This document shows positions 23,952-32,286 of a stretch of DNA of 33,456 nt, piece by piece (position 1 is the first letter of the stretch; every line of letters begins with the position of its first letter). Origin of the DNA: Aeromonas allosaccharophila (GTDB taxonomy: Bacteria > Pseudomonadota > Gammaproteobacteria > Enterobacterales > Aeromonadaceae); NCBI RefSeq assembly GCF_000819685.1, contig NZ_CDBR01000012.1, forward strand, positions 1 to 33,456. The letters run 5' to 3'. The notes beneath the pieces were generated by a model. That model searched no databases. It was not told the origin of the DNA and saw only the letters and a program-made list of their open reading frames with translations. Made by a program: the position numbers and the translations under genes.

Positions 23952-23979
23952 ATAATACCACAGATTTTGGGATAGTAAA
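23952..23979 (-). promoter_or_regulatory. Candidate promoter of the leftward replication genes
   Basis: On the minus strand TTTACT (plus 23974-23979) and TATTAT (plus 23952-23957) are spaced 16 bp. A GATA-G-TATC palindrome (23942-23950) covers the start region, and TTGAC/GTCAA arms (23987-23991, 23998-24002) lie upstream. Confidence 0.45.
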
Positions 23980-24005
23980 CAAATTATTGACTTCTCCGTC
24001 AAAAT

Positions 24006-24019
24006 AGTATGACCATACT
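24006..24019. repeat. 14-bp palindrome near the right element end
   Basis: AGTATG-AC-CATACT is a perfect interrupted palindrome centred about 39 bp inside the right junction. It could bind the regulator of the leftward promoter or a recombination accessory protein; nothing in the sequence decides between them. Confidence 0.5.
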
Positions 24020-24050
24020 TTAACTTCATGTTTCCCACTAAAATCAGTTA

Positions 24051-24052
24051 AC
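24051..24052. other. Right attachment junction (attR) core AC
   Basis: The AC here corresponds to the core at 17185-17186. Right of it is comM 5' sequence; left of it is element DNA, which supplies an in-frame TGA (24044-24046) after ...ITVN, closing the truncated comM frame. Confidence 0.7.
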
Positions 24053-24250
24053 TGTGATGTGTTTGCTCGGGAACTCGAAATTGCCGTTGAGGAGGGCGCT
24101 GCGCACCCGATCCCGCGACTCTTTCACCGAGGTTTCCGGCAGGCCGACTATGTTGAAGGCGGGCAGGCCGTTGGAGAGGTGAACTTCCACCGTAACTTGC
24201 GGAGCCGCGATCCCGAGGCTGGCACGGCTATAAACCACAGCTAATGACAT
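24053..24250 (-). pseudogene. comM: comM (yifB), 5' part
   Basis: This encodes the first 66 residues of ComM: MSLAVVYSRASLGIAAPQVT, VEVHLSNGLPAFNIVGLPET and SVKESRDRVRSALL, matching the N-terminal domain of E. coli YifB/ComM. The native start and upstream region are intact, so a short truncated peptide ending in the element at 24044 may be made. As in E. coli, the gene is divergent from the ilv leader. With 15870-17186 it makes a complete 504-residue protein if the element is removed. Confidence 0.92.
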
Positions 24251-24449
24251 AAATCCCGTCCTTGAGTTGATATATGTTCTGGCTAACTGCTTGTTGTTGG
24301 TTTTTTATTCCAGAGTTCCGGCTGGGGAATAGCCAAAATCAGTGGGTTGTCACAGAAAAAAGGCTTGCCCAATAAAAATCACCGTGCTAGTTCTAATAGC
24401 CATTCGCGGTGCAAATCGCCCCAATTTCACAGGATTTCCGGTTGTAACT

Positions 24450-24548
24450 ATGAACATGGCCTCCCGTTTCGTCAGCATTATTGTGGTCCTAGTGGTGATT
24501 ATTATCTCACCGCTCGGGGCTCGTTTAGCTGCACGGAACAAGGGATAG
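24450..24548 (+). CDS. ilvL: ilv operon leader peptide
   Basis: A 32-residue leader peptide with the run [12 protein letters not shown]: twelve codons containing five isoleucine, four valine and one leucine. Ribosome stalling at these codons, when the charged tRNAs are scarce, would prevent the downstream terminator from forming. The E. coli IlvL peptide (32 residues) has the same length and design. The ATG at 24450 has only a weak ribosome site (AGGA 15 bases upstream); the ATG at 24456 is an alternative. Confidence 0.9.
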   Translation: MNMASRFVSIIVVLVVIIISPLGARLAARNKG

Positions 24549-24578
24549 ACCCACCACCGGACAGAACGAAACAAGCGA

Positions 24579-24610
24579 CCCCCGAGCCTCACAGCTCGGG
24601 GGTTTTTTTT
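24579..24610 (+). terminator. ilv operon attenuator
   Basis: CCCCCGAGC (24579-24587) pairs perfectly with GCTCGGGGG (24594-24602), followed by eight T. It sits 30 bases after the leader peptide stop and 24 bases before ilvG. Confidence 0.95.
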
Positions 24611-24634
24611 CGACCAAAGGACAGGATTTTCCAC

Positions 24635-26281
24635 ATGAACGGCGCGCAGTTTTTGGTACAGGCTCTCAAGAAACAGGGTGTGACCCAGGTGTTTGGTTAC
24701 CCGGGCGGGGCCATCATGCCGGTCTACGATGCCCTGTATGACGGTGGTCTGGCCCATCAGCTCTGCCGCCACGAGCAGGGTGCTGCCATGGCGGCGGTCG
24801 GTTATGCCCGCGCCTCCGGTCAGGTGGGGGTCTGTATCGCCACCTCTGGCCCCGGCGCCACCAATCTGGTGACCGGTCTGGCGGAGGCGCTGCTCGATTC
24901 GGTGCCGCTAGTGGCCATCAGCGGTCAGGTGCCCTGTTCCGCCATCGGCACTGATGCGTTTCAGGAGGTCGACGTGCTCGGCATGTCCCTCTCCTGCACT
25001 AAGCACTCTTTCATGGTGACCGATGCCGCCGATCTGGGGCGCGTGCTGGCAGAGGCTTTCGCCATCGCCACCGAAGGGCGTCCGGGCCCTGTGCTGATCG
25101 ATTTTCCCAAGGATGTGCAACTTGCTGCAGTGCCGCCCCAGAGCCCGCTGTTTGCGGTGGAAGAGCCGGAGGCGCTCACCCCCTCCGAGCTGGCCGCAGC
25201 CCGCACCCTGATTGCCACCGCCGAGCGTCCGGTGCTCTACGTCGGTGGCGGAGTGGGCATGGCCAATGCCGAGCAGCAGTTGCGCGACCTTGCCGCCGTT
25301 ACCGGCATGCCTGCGGTCACCACCCTCAAGGGGATCGGCGCGCTCGACCCCGACAGCCCCGTTTATCTGGGCATGCTCGGCATGCACGGCACCAAGGCTG
25401 CCAACTACGCGGTACAGCAGTGCGATCTGTTGCTGGTGGTGGGCGCCCGTTTCGATGATCGGGTGACCGGCAAGCTGGAGGAGTTCGCTCCCGAGGCCAG
25501 GGTAATCCATCTGGATGTGGACGCCGCCGAGTTCGGCAAGCGCCGCGCTGCCGAGGTAGGGATCACCACGGATCTCAAGCGGGTGTTGCCCGCCCTCGCC
25601 ATGACTCTCGACATCGACCCCTGGCGTGAACACTGCGCCGCCATGGCCCGCGAATATGCCTTTCGCTACGACCATCCGGGTCAGGCCATCTACGCTCCGG
25701 CCCTGCTCAAGCAGCTCTCCGCCAGGTTGCCGGAGACCAGCGTGGTCGCCTGCGACGTGGGTCAGCACCAGATGTGGGTGGCCCAGCACATGCGCTTCAC
25801 CAGCCCGCGCAACCACCTCTCCAGCGCCGGTCTCGGTACCATGGGGTTCGGTCTGCCTGCCGCCATCGGCGCCAAGATGTCGCGCCCAGAGGATGAAGTG
25901 GTGCTGGTGAGCGGCGATGGCTCTTTCATGATGAACGTGCAGGAGCTTGGCACCATCCGCCGCGCCCAGCTCAAGGTGAAGATGGTGCTGTTGGACAACC
26001 AGCGCCTCGGCATGGTGCGCCAGTGGCAGGAGCTGTTCTTCGACGGCCGCTACAGCGAGACCATCCTCTCCGACAACCCCGATTTCGTCGCCCTGGCCGC
26101 CGCCTTTGGCATTCCGGGCGAGACCATCACATGCAAGGAGCAGATAGCCGGTGCCCTCGATCGCCTGCTTGAGTGCGAAGGCGCCTATCTGCTGCATGTG
26201 GCTATTTCAGAGGAAGAAAACGTCTGGCCCCTGGTTCCGCCGGGAGTCGCCAACCACAAGATGATGGAGCAACGCCCATGA
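24635..26281 (+). CDS. ilvG: Acetolactate synthase II, large subunit
   Basis: The protein has 548 residues, equal to intact IlvG of enterobacteria. It condenses pyruvate with pyruvate or 2-oxobutyrate, the first common step to valine, leucine and isoleucine. Seen: thiamine diphosphate glutamate in [16 protein letters not shown], the FAD-domain [13 protein letters not shown] and the thiamine-binding [15 protein letters not shown]...NNQ-like block ([15 protein letters not shown]). The frame is intact, unlike in E. coli K-12. The ATG at 24635 follows the attenuator; longer in-frame reading back through the leader is rejected. Its stop overlaps the ilvM start (ATGA). Confidence 0.96.
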   Translation: MNGAQFLVQALKKQGVTQVFGYPGGAIMPVYDALYDGGLAHQLCRHEQGAAMAAVGYARASGQVGVCIATSGPGATNLVTGLAEALLDSVPLVAISGQVPCSAIGTDAFQEVDVLGMSLSCTKHSFMVTDAADLGRVLAEAFAIATEGRPGPVLIDFPKDVQLAAVPPQSPLFAVEEPEALTPSELAAARTLIATAERPVLYVGGGVGMANAEQQLRDLAAVTGMPAVTTLKGIGALDPDSPVYLGMLGMHGTKAANYAVQQCDLLLVVGARFDDRVTGKLEEFAPEARVIHLDVDAAEFGKRRAAEVGITTDLKRVLPALAMTLDIDPWREHCAAMAREYAFRYDHPGQAIYAPALLKQLSARLPETSVVACDVGQHQMWVAQHMRFTSPRNHLSSAGLGTMGFGLPAAIGAKMSRPEDEVVLVSGDGSFMMNVQELGTIRRAQLKVKMVLLDNQRLGMVRQWQELFFDGRYSETILSDNPDFVALAAAFGIPGETITCKEQIAGALDRLLECEGAYLLHVAISEEENVWPLVPPGVANHKMMEQRP

Positions 26282-26556
26282 ACCCGCACACCCTTGCCCA
26301 GCCAGTATTTGCACTGCACACCTTGCATATCCACGCCCAGCCCAGACCAGAAGTGATGGAGCGGGTGCTGCGGGTGGTGCGCCACCGCGGCTTCAATCTC
26401 TGCGCCCTCAACATGGAGCAGGATTGCCAACAGCTGCGGATCACGGTTACTGTCGAGTCGGTGCGTCCCATCCAGCAGTTGTGGAGCCAGCTGGTGAAGC
26501 TGGTGGACGTCTCCCGGGTCGATGCACTGGAACAGCAACCCCGGATCAGAGCTTAA
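26278..26556 (+). CDS. ilvM: Acetolactate synthase II, small subunit
   Basis: This 92-residue protein has one ACT-like domain ([20 protein letters not shown], then [11 protein letters not shown] and [14 protein letters not shown]). It is the regulatory/stabilising subunit of the IlvG enzyme; the isozyme II small subunit is usually insensitive to valine. The ATG overlaps the ilvG stop by four bases, giving tight translational coupling. Confidence 0.92.
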   Translation: MNPHTLAQPVFALHTLHIHAQPRPEVMERVLRVVRHRGFNLCALNMEQDCQQLRITVTVESVRPIQQLWSQLVKLVDVSRVDALEQQPRIRA

Positions 26557-26568
26557 GGAGCAAAGCCA

Positions 26569-27513
26569 ATGTCACAGCCTTCCCAATCCGCCTCTCAACC
26601 CAAGTACATCTGGTTCAACGGCACACTGGTGCCCTGGCAAGATGCCCAGGTGCACGTCATGAGCCACGCCCTGCACTACGGCTCCTCGGTGTTCGAGGGT
26701 GTGCGTGCCTACGACACCCCCAAGGGCACCTGCATCTTCCGTCTGCAGGAGCACACCCGCCGCCTGTTCGACTCCGCCAAGATTTACTGGATGGACGTCC
26801 CCTACAGCGAGGCCGAAGTGAACGAAGCCTGCCGCACCGTGGTGCGCGAGAACGGCTTGAAGAGCGGCTATTTGCGCCCGCTGGCCTTTGTCGGCAACGT
26901 GGGGCTGGGGCTGCATCCGCCGCTGGATGCCAAGGCTGATCTGATTGTCGCAGCCCTGCCATGGGGCGCCTATCTGGGAGAAGAAGGGCTAAAAAATGGG
27001 GTGGATGTGTGCGTCACCTCCTGGAACCGGCTCGCACCCAACACCATTCCCACCGGTGCCAAGGCGGGTGGTAACTATCTCTCCTCCCAGCTGATCAGCC
27101 GTGAGGCCAAGCGCAACGGTTTTGCCGAGGGACTGGCGCTGGACGTGAACGGCTATCTGAGCGAAGGGGCGGGGGAGAACCTGTTCCTGGTGAAGAACGG
27201 TGTGCTGTTCACCCCGCCAGCCACTGCCGCCATCCTGCCCGGCATCACCCGTGACACCATCATGACCCTGGCCCGCGATCTGGGCTATGAGGTGCGCGAG
27301 CAGGCGCTGCCCCGCGAGGCGCTCTATGTGGCGGACGAAATCTTCATGACCGGCACCGCCGCCGAGGTGACCCCGGTGCGCTCCGTCGATCGGATGAAGG
27401 TGGGCGCTGGCAGCCGTGGCCCGGTGACCGAGCAGCTGCAGAACGCCTTCTTCGGCCTGTTCAACGGCCAGACCGAAGACAAGTGGGGCTGGTTGACCCC
27501 AGTCAACGACTGA
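26569..27513 (+). CDS. ilvE: Branched-chain amino acid aminotransferase
   Basis: The protein has 314 residues of fold-type IV PLP enzymes. It performs the last transamination to valine, leucine and isoleucine. The PLP lysine is K165 in PTGAKAGGNYLSSQL. Also seen: WFNGTLVPWQDA, HALHYGSSVFEGVRAYDT, LNVNGYLSEGAGEN-like ALDVNGYLSEGAGENLFLVK, and the C-terminal EIFMTGTAAEVTPVRSVD. A ribosome site AAGGAG lies just upstream. Confidence 0.97.
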   Translation: MSQPSQSASQPKYIWFNGTLVPWQDAQVHVMSHALHYGSSVFEGVRAYDTPKGTCIFRLQEHTRRLFDSAKIYWMDVPYSEAEVNEACRTVVRENGLKSGYLRPLAFVGNVGLGLHPPLDAKADLIVAALPWGAYLGEEGLKNGVDVCVTSWNRLAPNTIPTGAKAGGNYLSSQLISREAKRNGFAEGLALDVNGYLSEGAGENLFLVKNGVLFTPPATAAILPGITRDTIMTLARDLGYEVREQALPREALYVADEIFMTGTAAEVTPVRSVDRMKVGAGSRGPVTEQLQNAFFGLFNGQTEDKWGWLTPVND

Positions 27514-27520
27514 TGAGAGC

Positions 27521-27580
27521 GGGGAGGCATCACGTCTCCCCGAGTCGCTTCCGGTGAAGGCTCCCCGAGGTGCCTTCACC
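27521..27580 (+). repeat. Two hairpins in the ilvE-ilvD gap
   Basis: GGGGAG (27521-27526) pairs with CTCCCC (27536-27541), and GGTGAAGGC (27553-27561) pairs with GCCTTCACC (27572-27580). There is no T-run after either, so they are unlikely terminators; they may adjust mRNA stability within the operon. Confidence 0.6.
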
Positions 27581-27656
27581 AGGATCGATTCCGATCCACT
27601 TTTATCATCATCGAATAATGCAGCGAGCCCATATGGGCAATCAGGGAGTAGAGACA

Positions 27657-29498
27657 ATGCCGAAGTTGAGATCCGCCACCACCACCCACGGACGTAACAT
27701 GGCCGGGGCGCGCGCCCTGTGGCGTGCCACCGGAATGACCGATCAGGATTTCGGCAAACCCATCATCGCCGTGGTCAACTCCTTCACCCAGTTTGTGCCG
27801 GGCCACGTCCATCTCAAGGATCTGGGCCAGCTGGTGGCGCGCGAGATCGAAGCCGCCGGCGGGGTCGCCAAAGAGTTCAACACTATAGCCGTGGATGACG
27901 GCATCGCCATGGGCCACGGCGGCATGCTCTACTCCCTGCCATCGCGGGAGCTGATTGCCGACTCGGTGGAGTACATGGTCAACGCCCACTGCGCCGATGC
28001 CATGGTCTGCATCTCCAACTGTGACAAGATCACCCCGGGGATGCTGATGGCCGCCCTGCGCATCAACATCCCGGTCATTTTCGTCTCTGGCGGCCCGATG
28101 GAAGCGGGCAAGACCAAGCTCTCCGATCAGATCATCAAGCTGGATCTGGTGGACGCCATGATCCAGGGCGCCGATCCCAAGGTCTCCGACGCCCAGAGCG
28201 AGCAGGTGGAGCGCAGCGCTTGCCCCACCTGCGGCTCCTGCTCCGGCATGTTTACCGCCAACTCCATGAACTGTCTGACCGAGGCGCTCGGTCTCTCCCA
28301 ACCGGGTAACGGCTCCATGCTGGCGACCCACAGCGACCGCGAGCAGCTGTTCAAGCTGGCGGGTCAGCGCATCGTCACCCTGGCCAAGCGTTGGTATGAG
28401 CAGGATGACGAGAGCGCCCTGCCGCGCAATATCGCCACCAAGGCGGCGTTCGAGAATGCCATGGCGCTCGACATCGCCATGGGTGGCTCCACCAATACCG
28501 TGCTGCACCTGCTGGCAGCGGCGCAGGAGGCAGGCGTCGACTTCACCATGGCCGACATCGACCGCATGTCGCGCAAGGTGCCCCAGCTCTGCAAGGTGGC
28601 GCCCTCCACCCAGAAGTACCATATGGAAGATGTGCACCGTGCCGGTGGCGTGGTAGCGATTCTGGGTCAGCTGGAAAAGGCGGGTCTGGTACACGGCGAT
28701 ACCCGTACCGTGCTGGGTTGCTCCCTCGTCGAACAGCTCAATGAATATGATGTCAGCCGCCAGCCGAGTCAGAATGTGGTGGACTTCTACCGCGCTGGCC
28801 CGGCCGGGATCCGCACCACCAAGGCCTTCAGTCAGGATTGCCGCTGGCCGGAGCTGGATCTGGACCGCGCCGAAGGCTGCATCCGCTCGCTGGAAAATGC
28901 CTACAGCCAAGAGGGCGGCCTCGCCGTGCTCTCCGGCAACCTCGCGCTCAACGGCGCCATCGTCAAGACCGCCGGGGTGGATGAGGAGAACCTCACCTTC
29001 CGTGGCCCGGCCCGGGTGTTCGAGAGTCAGGAGAGTGCGGTGAACGGTATCCTCGACGGCACCGTGAAAGCGGGCGAGGTAGTAGTGATCCGCTACGAAG
29101 GGCCGAAAGGGGGCCCGGGTATGCAGGAGATGCTCTACCCCACTACCTATCTGAAATCCATGGGATTGGGCAAGGCGTGCGCCCTGATTACCGACGGCCG
29201 TTTCTCCGGCGGTACCTCGGGCCTCTCCATCGGTCACGTCTCGCCGGAAGCAGCCTCTGGCGGCACTATCGGTCTGGTGGAGGATGGCGACATCATCAGC
29301 ATCAATATCCCGGCCCGCAGCATGGTGCTGGAGGTGGCCGACAGCGTGCTGGCCGCCCGCCGCGTTGCCGTCGAGGCTCGTGGCTGGAAGCCGCTCGATC
29401 GTCAGCGTCAGGTCTCCTTTGCCCTGCGCGCCTATGCCATGTTCGCCACCAGCGCCGATAAAGGTGCGGTGCGCGATCGCTCGATGTTGGGGGAATAA
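27657..29498 (+). CDS. ilvD: Dihydroxy-acid dehydratase
   Basis: The protein has 613 residues (E. coli IlvD 616) and dehydrates dihydroxy-acids to 2-keto acids in branched-chain synthesis. Iron-sulfur cysteines lie in [12 protein letters not shown] and [16 protein letters not shown]; other blocks are [19 protein letters not shown] and the C-terminal [20 protein letters not shown]. The ATG at 27657 has GGGAG upstream and gives the family N-terminus [15 protein letters not shown]; in-frame reading from 27570 is rejected. Confidence 0.97.
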   Translation: MPKLRSATTTHGRNMAGARALWRATGMTDQDFGKPIIAVVNSFTQFVPGHVHLKDLGQLVAREIEAAGGVAKEFNTIAVDDGIAMGHGGMLYSLPSRELIADSVEYMVNAHCADAMVCISNCDKITPGMLMAALRINIPVIFVSGGPMEAGKTKLSDQIIKLDLVDAMIQGADPKVSDAQSEQVERSACPTCGSCSGMFTANSMNCLTEALGLSQPGNGSMLATHSDREQLFKLAGQRIVTLAKRWYEQDDESALPRNIATKAAFENAMALDIAMGGSTNTVLHLLAAAQEAGVDFTMADIDRMSRKVPQLCKVAPSTQKYHMEDVHRAGGVVAILGQLEKAGLVHGDTRTVLGCSLVEQLNEYDVSRQPSQNVVDFYRAGPAGIRTTKAFSQDCRWPELDLDRAEGCIRSLENAYSQEGGLAVLSGNLALNGAIVKTAGVDEENLTFRGPARVFESQESAVNGILDGTVKAGEVVVIRYEGPKGGPGMQEMLYPTTYLKSMGLGKACALITDGRFSGGTSGLSIGHVSPEAASGGTIGLVEDGDIISINIPARSMVLEVADSVLAARRVAVEARGWKPLDRQRQVSFALRAYAMFATSADKGAVRDRSMLGE

Positions 29499-29501
29499 AT
29501 C

Positions 29502-31022
29502 ATGGTCTCTGCGGCGGATTATCTACGCAAGGTGCTGCTCTCCCCCGTCTACGAGGCGGCGCGAGTTACCCCTTTGCAGACCCTTAAAAAATTGTCCGAG
29601 CGGCTCGGCAACCATGTCAGCCTGAAGCGGGAGGATCTGCAACCGGTCCACTCCTTCAAGCTGCGCGGCGCCTATCACAAGATTGCCACCCTGACTCAGG
29701 AGCAGAAGGATCACGGCGTCATCGCCGCCTCTGCGGGCAACCACGCGCAAGGCGTCGCCCTGTCTGCCGCCAAGCTCGGCATCAAGGCGATCATCGTGAT
29801 GCCCAAGACTACGCCGGACATCAAGATCGATGCGGTGCGCCGTCAGGGCGGTAACGTCATGCTGTTTGGCAACAGCTTCGACGAGGCCTATGCCGAGAGC
29901 CGCCGCCTCGCCGAGCTGGAGGGTTACACCCTGATCCCGCCGTTTGACGACGTCGAGGTGATCGCCGGGCAGGGCACCATCGGCAAGGAGCTGCTGGATC
30001 AGGACATTCACCTCACCCACGTCTTCGTGCCGGTGGGCGGCGGCGGTCTGGCCGCCGGGGTGGCGGTCTATATCAAGCAACTGCTGCCTGATGTGAAGGT
30101 GATCGGGGTGGAGGCTGAAGGGTCTGCTTGCCTCAAGGCGGCCATGGCGGCGGGCGAGCCGGTCAATCTGGAGCGGGTTTCGCTGTTTGCCGACGGGGTG
30201 GCGGTCAGACGCATCGGCGAGGAGACCTTCCGCCTGTGCAACCAGTATCTGGACGAGGTGGTGACCGTCTCCAACGACCAGATCTGCGCCGCGCTGAAAG
30301 ATATCTTCGACGACTGCCGCGCCATCGCCGAGCCGTCGGGGGCCCTGTCGCTGGCGGGTCTGAAAGCCTATAGCGAGCGGGAGCAGGTCAAGGGTGGCCG
30401 GATGGCGGCCATTCTGTCCGGTGCCAACGTCAACTTCCACAGCCTGCGCTATGTGTCGGAGCGCTGCGAGATCGGCGAGAAGCGCGAGGGCATGCTGGCG
30501 GTGACCATCCCCGAGCGCAAAGGGGCCTTCCTCGATTTCTGCCGTCAGCTCGGGCCCCGCATGGTGACCGAGTTCAACTACCGCTACGCCGATGCCGAGC
30601 AGGCCTCGCTGTTTGTCTCGGTGCGCCTCACCGGCGGTGACGAGGAGCTCGGCCAGATCATCGATCAGCTCGGCGGCAACAGCTATCCGGTGGTCAACAT
30701 GACCGAGAGCGAGCTGGCCAAGAACCACGTGCGCTACATGATTGGCGGCCGCCCGGCCCGGCCCCTCGGCGAACGCCTCTACAGCTTCAAGTTTCCGGAG
30801 CAGCCGGGCGCTTTGATGCGCTTCCTCGAGACTCTCGGCTGTCGCTGGAACATCAGCCTGTTCCACTACCGCAACCACGGTGCCGACTACGGCCGCGTGC
30901 TCTGCGCCTTCGAGCTGCCGGATGAGGACGTTGCGGCCTTCCACGACTACCTGCACGAAATTGGCTACGGCTGGAAAGAGGTGAGCGACGACCCTGCCTA
31001 CCGGCTTTTTCTGGCCAGTTGA
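29502..31022 (+). CDS. ilvA: Threonine ammonia-lyase, biosynthetic
   Basis: The protein has 506 residues (E. coli IlvA 514) and converts threonine to 2-oxobutyrate for isoleucine synthesis. PLP lysine K53 lies in HSFKLRGAYHK; the phosphate loop is PVGGGGLAAGVAV. Two C-terminal ACT-like regulatory domains (about 330-410 and 420-500) show that this is the isoleucine-inhibited biosynthetic form. It begins three bases after the ilvD stop, completing the ilvGMEDA operon. Confidence 0.97.
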   Translation: MVSAADYLRKVLLSPVYEAARVTPLQTLKKLSERLGNHVSLKREDLQPVHSFKLRGAYHKIATLTQEQKDHGVIAASAGNHAQGVALSAAKLGIKAIIVMPKTTPDIKIDAVRRQGGNVMLFGNSFDEAYAESRRLAELEGYTLIPPFDDVEVIAGQGTIGKELLDQDIHLTHVFVPVGGGGLAAGVAVYIKQLLPDVKVIGVEAEGSACLKAAMAAGEPVNLERVSLFADGVAVRRIGEETFRLCNQYLDEVVTVSNDQICAALKDIFDDCRAIAEPSGALSLAGLKAYSEREQVKGGRMAAILSGANVNFHSLRYVSERCEIGEKREGMLAVTIPERKGAFLDFCRQLGPRMVTEFNYRYADAEQASLFVSVRLTGGDEELGQIIDQLGGNSYPVVNMTESELAKNHVRYMIGGRPARPLGERLYSFKFPEQPGALMRFLETLGCRWNISLFHYRNHGADYGRVLCAFELPDEDVAAFHDYLHEIGYGWKEVSDDPAYRLFLAS

Positions 31023-31038
31023 TGGCGCGATGAAGAAG

Positions 31039-31067
31039 GAGGGAGGCGTTGGCCTCCCTCTGTTTTT
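31039..31067 (+). terminator. Terminator of the ilv operon
   Basis: GAGGGAGGC (31039-31047) pairs perfectly with GCCTCCCTC (31052-31060), loop GTTG, followed by TGTTTTT. The T-run runs into the stop codon of the convergent HPP-family gene. Confidence 0.9.
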
Positions 31068-31521
31068 AGGCTGCAATTGGCCACTTTTGTCTGAGCCATT
31101 GAAATCCGTAGGCCAGCGCCATCAACAGCAGGGTGCCGGGTAGCACCGTTTGCCACAGGAAGGCTGGCTCTTGTCCTGTCATCAGGATCAGCAAGGGATT
31201 GGCGCCCGCCGGAGGATGGAGGATATTCAGTCCCTGCATCAGGGCGATGGCCAGCCCGGTTGCCAGAGCCATCTGCACTTCAGCGGGGAGCGGAAGCAGG
31301 CCGATAACCAGTCCGACGCAGGCCGTCAGCAGGTGACCACCCAGCACGTTTTTGGGGCGCGCCAGCAGACTATCTGGCAGGGAAAACAACAACACACAGC
31401 TGGCCCCGAAAGGTGCCATGACTAGCGCGACATGCCAGCTCAGATTGAGCCATCCCAACATGCCGATGGTGAGTGCGGCGCCCACACCTGCCCATAACGG
31501 GCCATACCATTTCGTCATCAT
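31066..31521 (-). CDS. HPP family integral membrane protein
   Basis: The protein has 151 residues with four to five hydrophobic segments and the family signature HPPAGANPLL near residue 101. Other blocks are LVMAPFGASCVLLFSLPDS and LARPKNVLGGHL. Family members are bacterial membrane proteins, some linked to nitrite transport in cyanobacteria and chloroplasts; the function here is unknown. AGAGGA upstream suits the ATG at 31521 or 31518. It is divergent from a TetR regulator, which may control it. Confidence 0.88.
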   Translation of the reverse strand: MMTKWYGPLWAGVGAALTIGMLGWLNLSWHVALVMAPFGASCVLLFSLPDSLLARPKNVLGGHLLTACVGLVIGLLPLPAEVQMALATGLAIALMQGLNILHPPAGANPLLILMTGQEPAFLWQTVLPGTLLLMALAYGFQWLRQKWPIAA

Positions 31522-31535
31522 CTTTTCCTCTTGGT

Positions 31536-31579
31536 TTGCCAGAACTGATTAGGCACATTAGGTAGACAGATCGGTGTAC
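31536..31579 (+). promoter_or_regulatory. tetR promoter with overlapping operator
   Basis: TTGCCA (31536-31541) and TAGGTA (31559-31564) are 17 bp apart. The imperfect 18-bp palindrome GTAGACAGATCGGTGTAC (31562-31579; seven of nine base pairs symmetric) overlaps the -10 and the start, so the TetR-family product probably represses itself and possibly the divergent HPP gene. Confidence 0.6.
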
Positions 31580-31594
31580 TTCAAGAGGCAAATG

Positions 31595-32161
31595 ATGAGC
31601 GAGAAGCGTCAACAACTGGTAGCGACGGCCTACCGTCTGTTCAACCGTCATGGCTTTCATGCCACCGGCATAGATCGCATCTGGGCCGAGGCGGGGAGTA
31701 CCAAACGCACCCTCTATCGCCACTTCCCGACCAAGGATGCCTTGATTGAGGAGGTGCTGCTCGCTCGTGACCGGGAGTTCTTCGCCCTGCTCGACCAGCG
31801 GCTGGCCGGTGTGAGCGGACGTGAAGCTCGCCTGCAGGCGCTGTTCGATGGCTTCGCAGAGTGGTTTGGCCGCACTGATTTCTATGGCTGCAACTTTATC
31901 AACGCCAGTGCCGAGTTTGCCGACCCGCGACATCCGGTGCGCAAACTGGTGATGTCACACAAGCAGGCGTTGTTGGGCTGGGTGATAAACCAGCTCGAGT
32001 GCTCTCTGGCTCAGGCCACCGGGCTTTGCCTGCTGTTGGAGGGGGCGATCGTGATGGCCCACTGCTATCAGCAGCCGCTGGCTCTGGAGCAGGCCAGAAT
32101 GCTGGCAAAGACCATTTTGGCCGACGATGCCGCGATAATGCAGGCCGCTTCACACTCCTGA
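31595..32161 (+). CDS. TetR/AcrR family transcriptional regulator
   Basis: The protein has 188 residues: an N-terminal helix-turn-helix (LVATAYRLFNRHGFHATGID, then STKRTLYRHFPTKDALIEEV) and a C-terminal ligand/dimer domain with CNFINASAEF, a pattern common in the family group annotated as YxaF/LmrA-like C-terminal. AAGAGG upstream favours the ATG at 31595; the ATG at 31592 is adjacent. The inducer is unknown. Confidence 0.9.
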   Translation: MSEKRQQLVATAYRLFNRHGFHATGIDRIWAEAGSTKRTLYRHFPTKDALIEEVLLARDREFFALLDQRLAGVSGREARLQALFDGFAEWFGRTDFYGCNFINASAEFADPRHPVRKLVMSHKQALLGWVINQLECSLAQATGLCLLLEGAIVMAHCYQQPLALEQARMLAKTILADDAAIMQAASHS

Positions 32162-32286
32162 GCTGCTGGTCATTTGAGGCTGCGTTCGGATGGGATACCC
32201 TGATTGACGGAGAGGCCGCCTGACGGCTTCACACAGGGATAGTGCGCACTCAGGCGCCCATAACGACTTATTGCAGAGGCGAACAT

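Larger units (their letters stand above)
17187..24052. mobile_element. 6.9-kb serine-recombinase integrative element in comM
   Basis: The element interrupts comM between codons for ...ITV and NLA. It carries a large serine recombinase at its left end facing inward, a 160-aa unknown, a small resolvase, a primase-like protein, a helicase-like protein and a 62-aa possible DNA-binding protein. GC content is visibly lower than in the flanks. No phage structural, conjugation, resistance or toxin genes were recognised. Removing 17187-24052 rejoins comM in frame (504 codons). It resembles phage satellites and integrated plasmids in holding integration plus replication functions. Element type is an inference. 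Confidence 0.88.

Noticed and set aside
17187..24052. Complete prophage or conjugative element
   Set aside because: No capsid, portal, terminase, tail, lysis, relaxase or type IV secretion genes are present.
15870..24250. comM as a decayed pseudogene
   Set aside because: Both parts keep an intact frame and all motifs; only the insertion separates them.
24347..24634. N-terminal extension of IlvG through the leader region
   Set aside because: It would translate the attenuator; the leader peptide and the 548-residue family length fix the start at 24635.
27521..27580. Terminator between ilvE and ilvD
   Set aside because: The hairpins lack a T-run, and ilvD belongs to the same operon in related bacteria.
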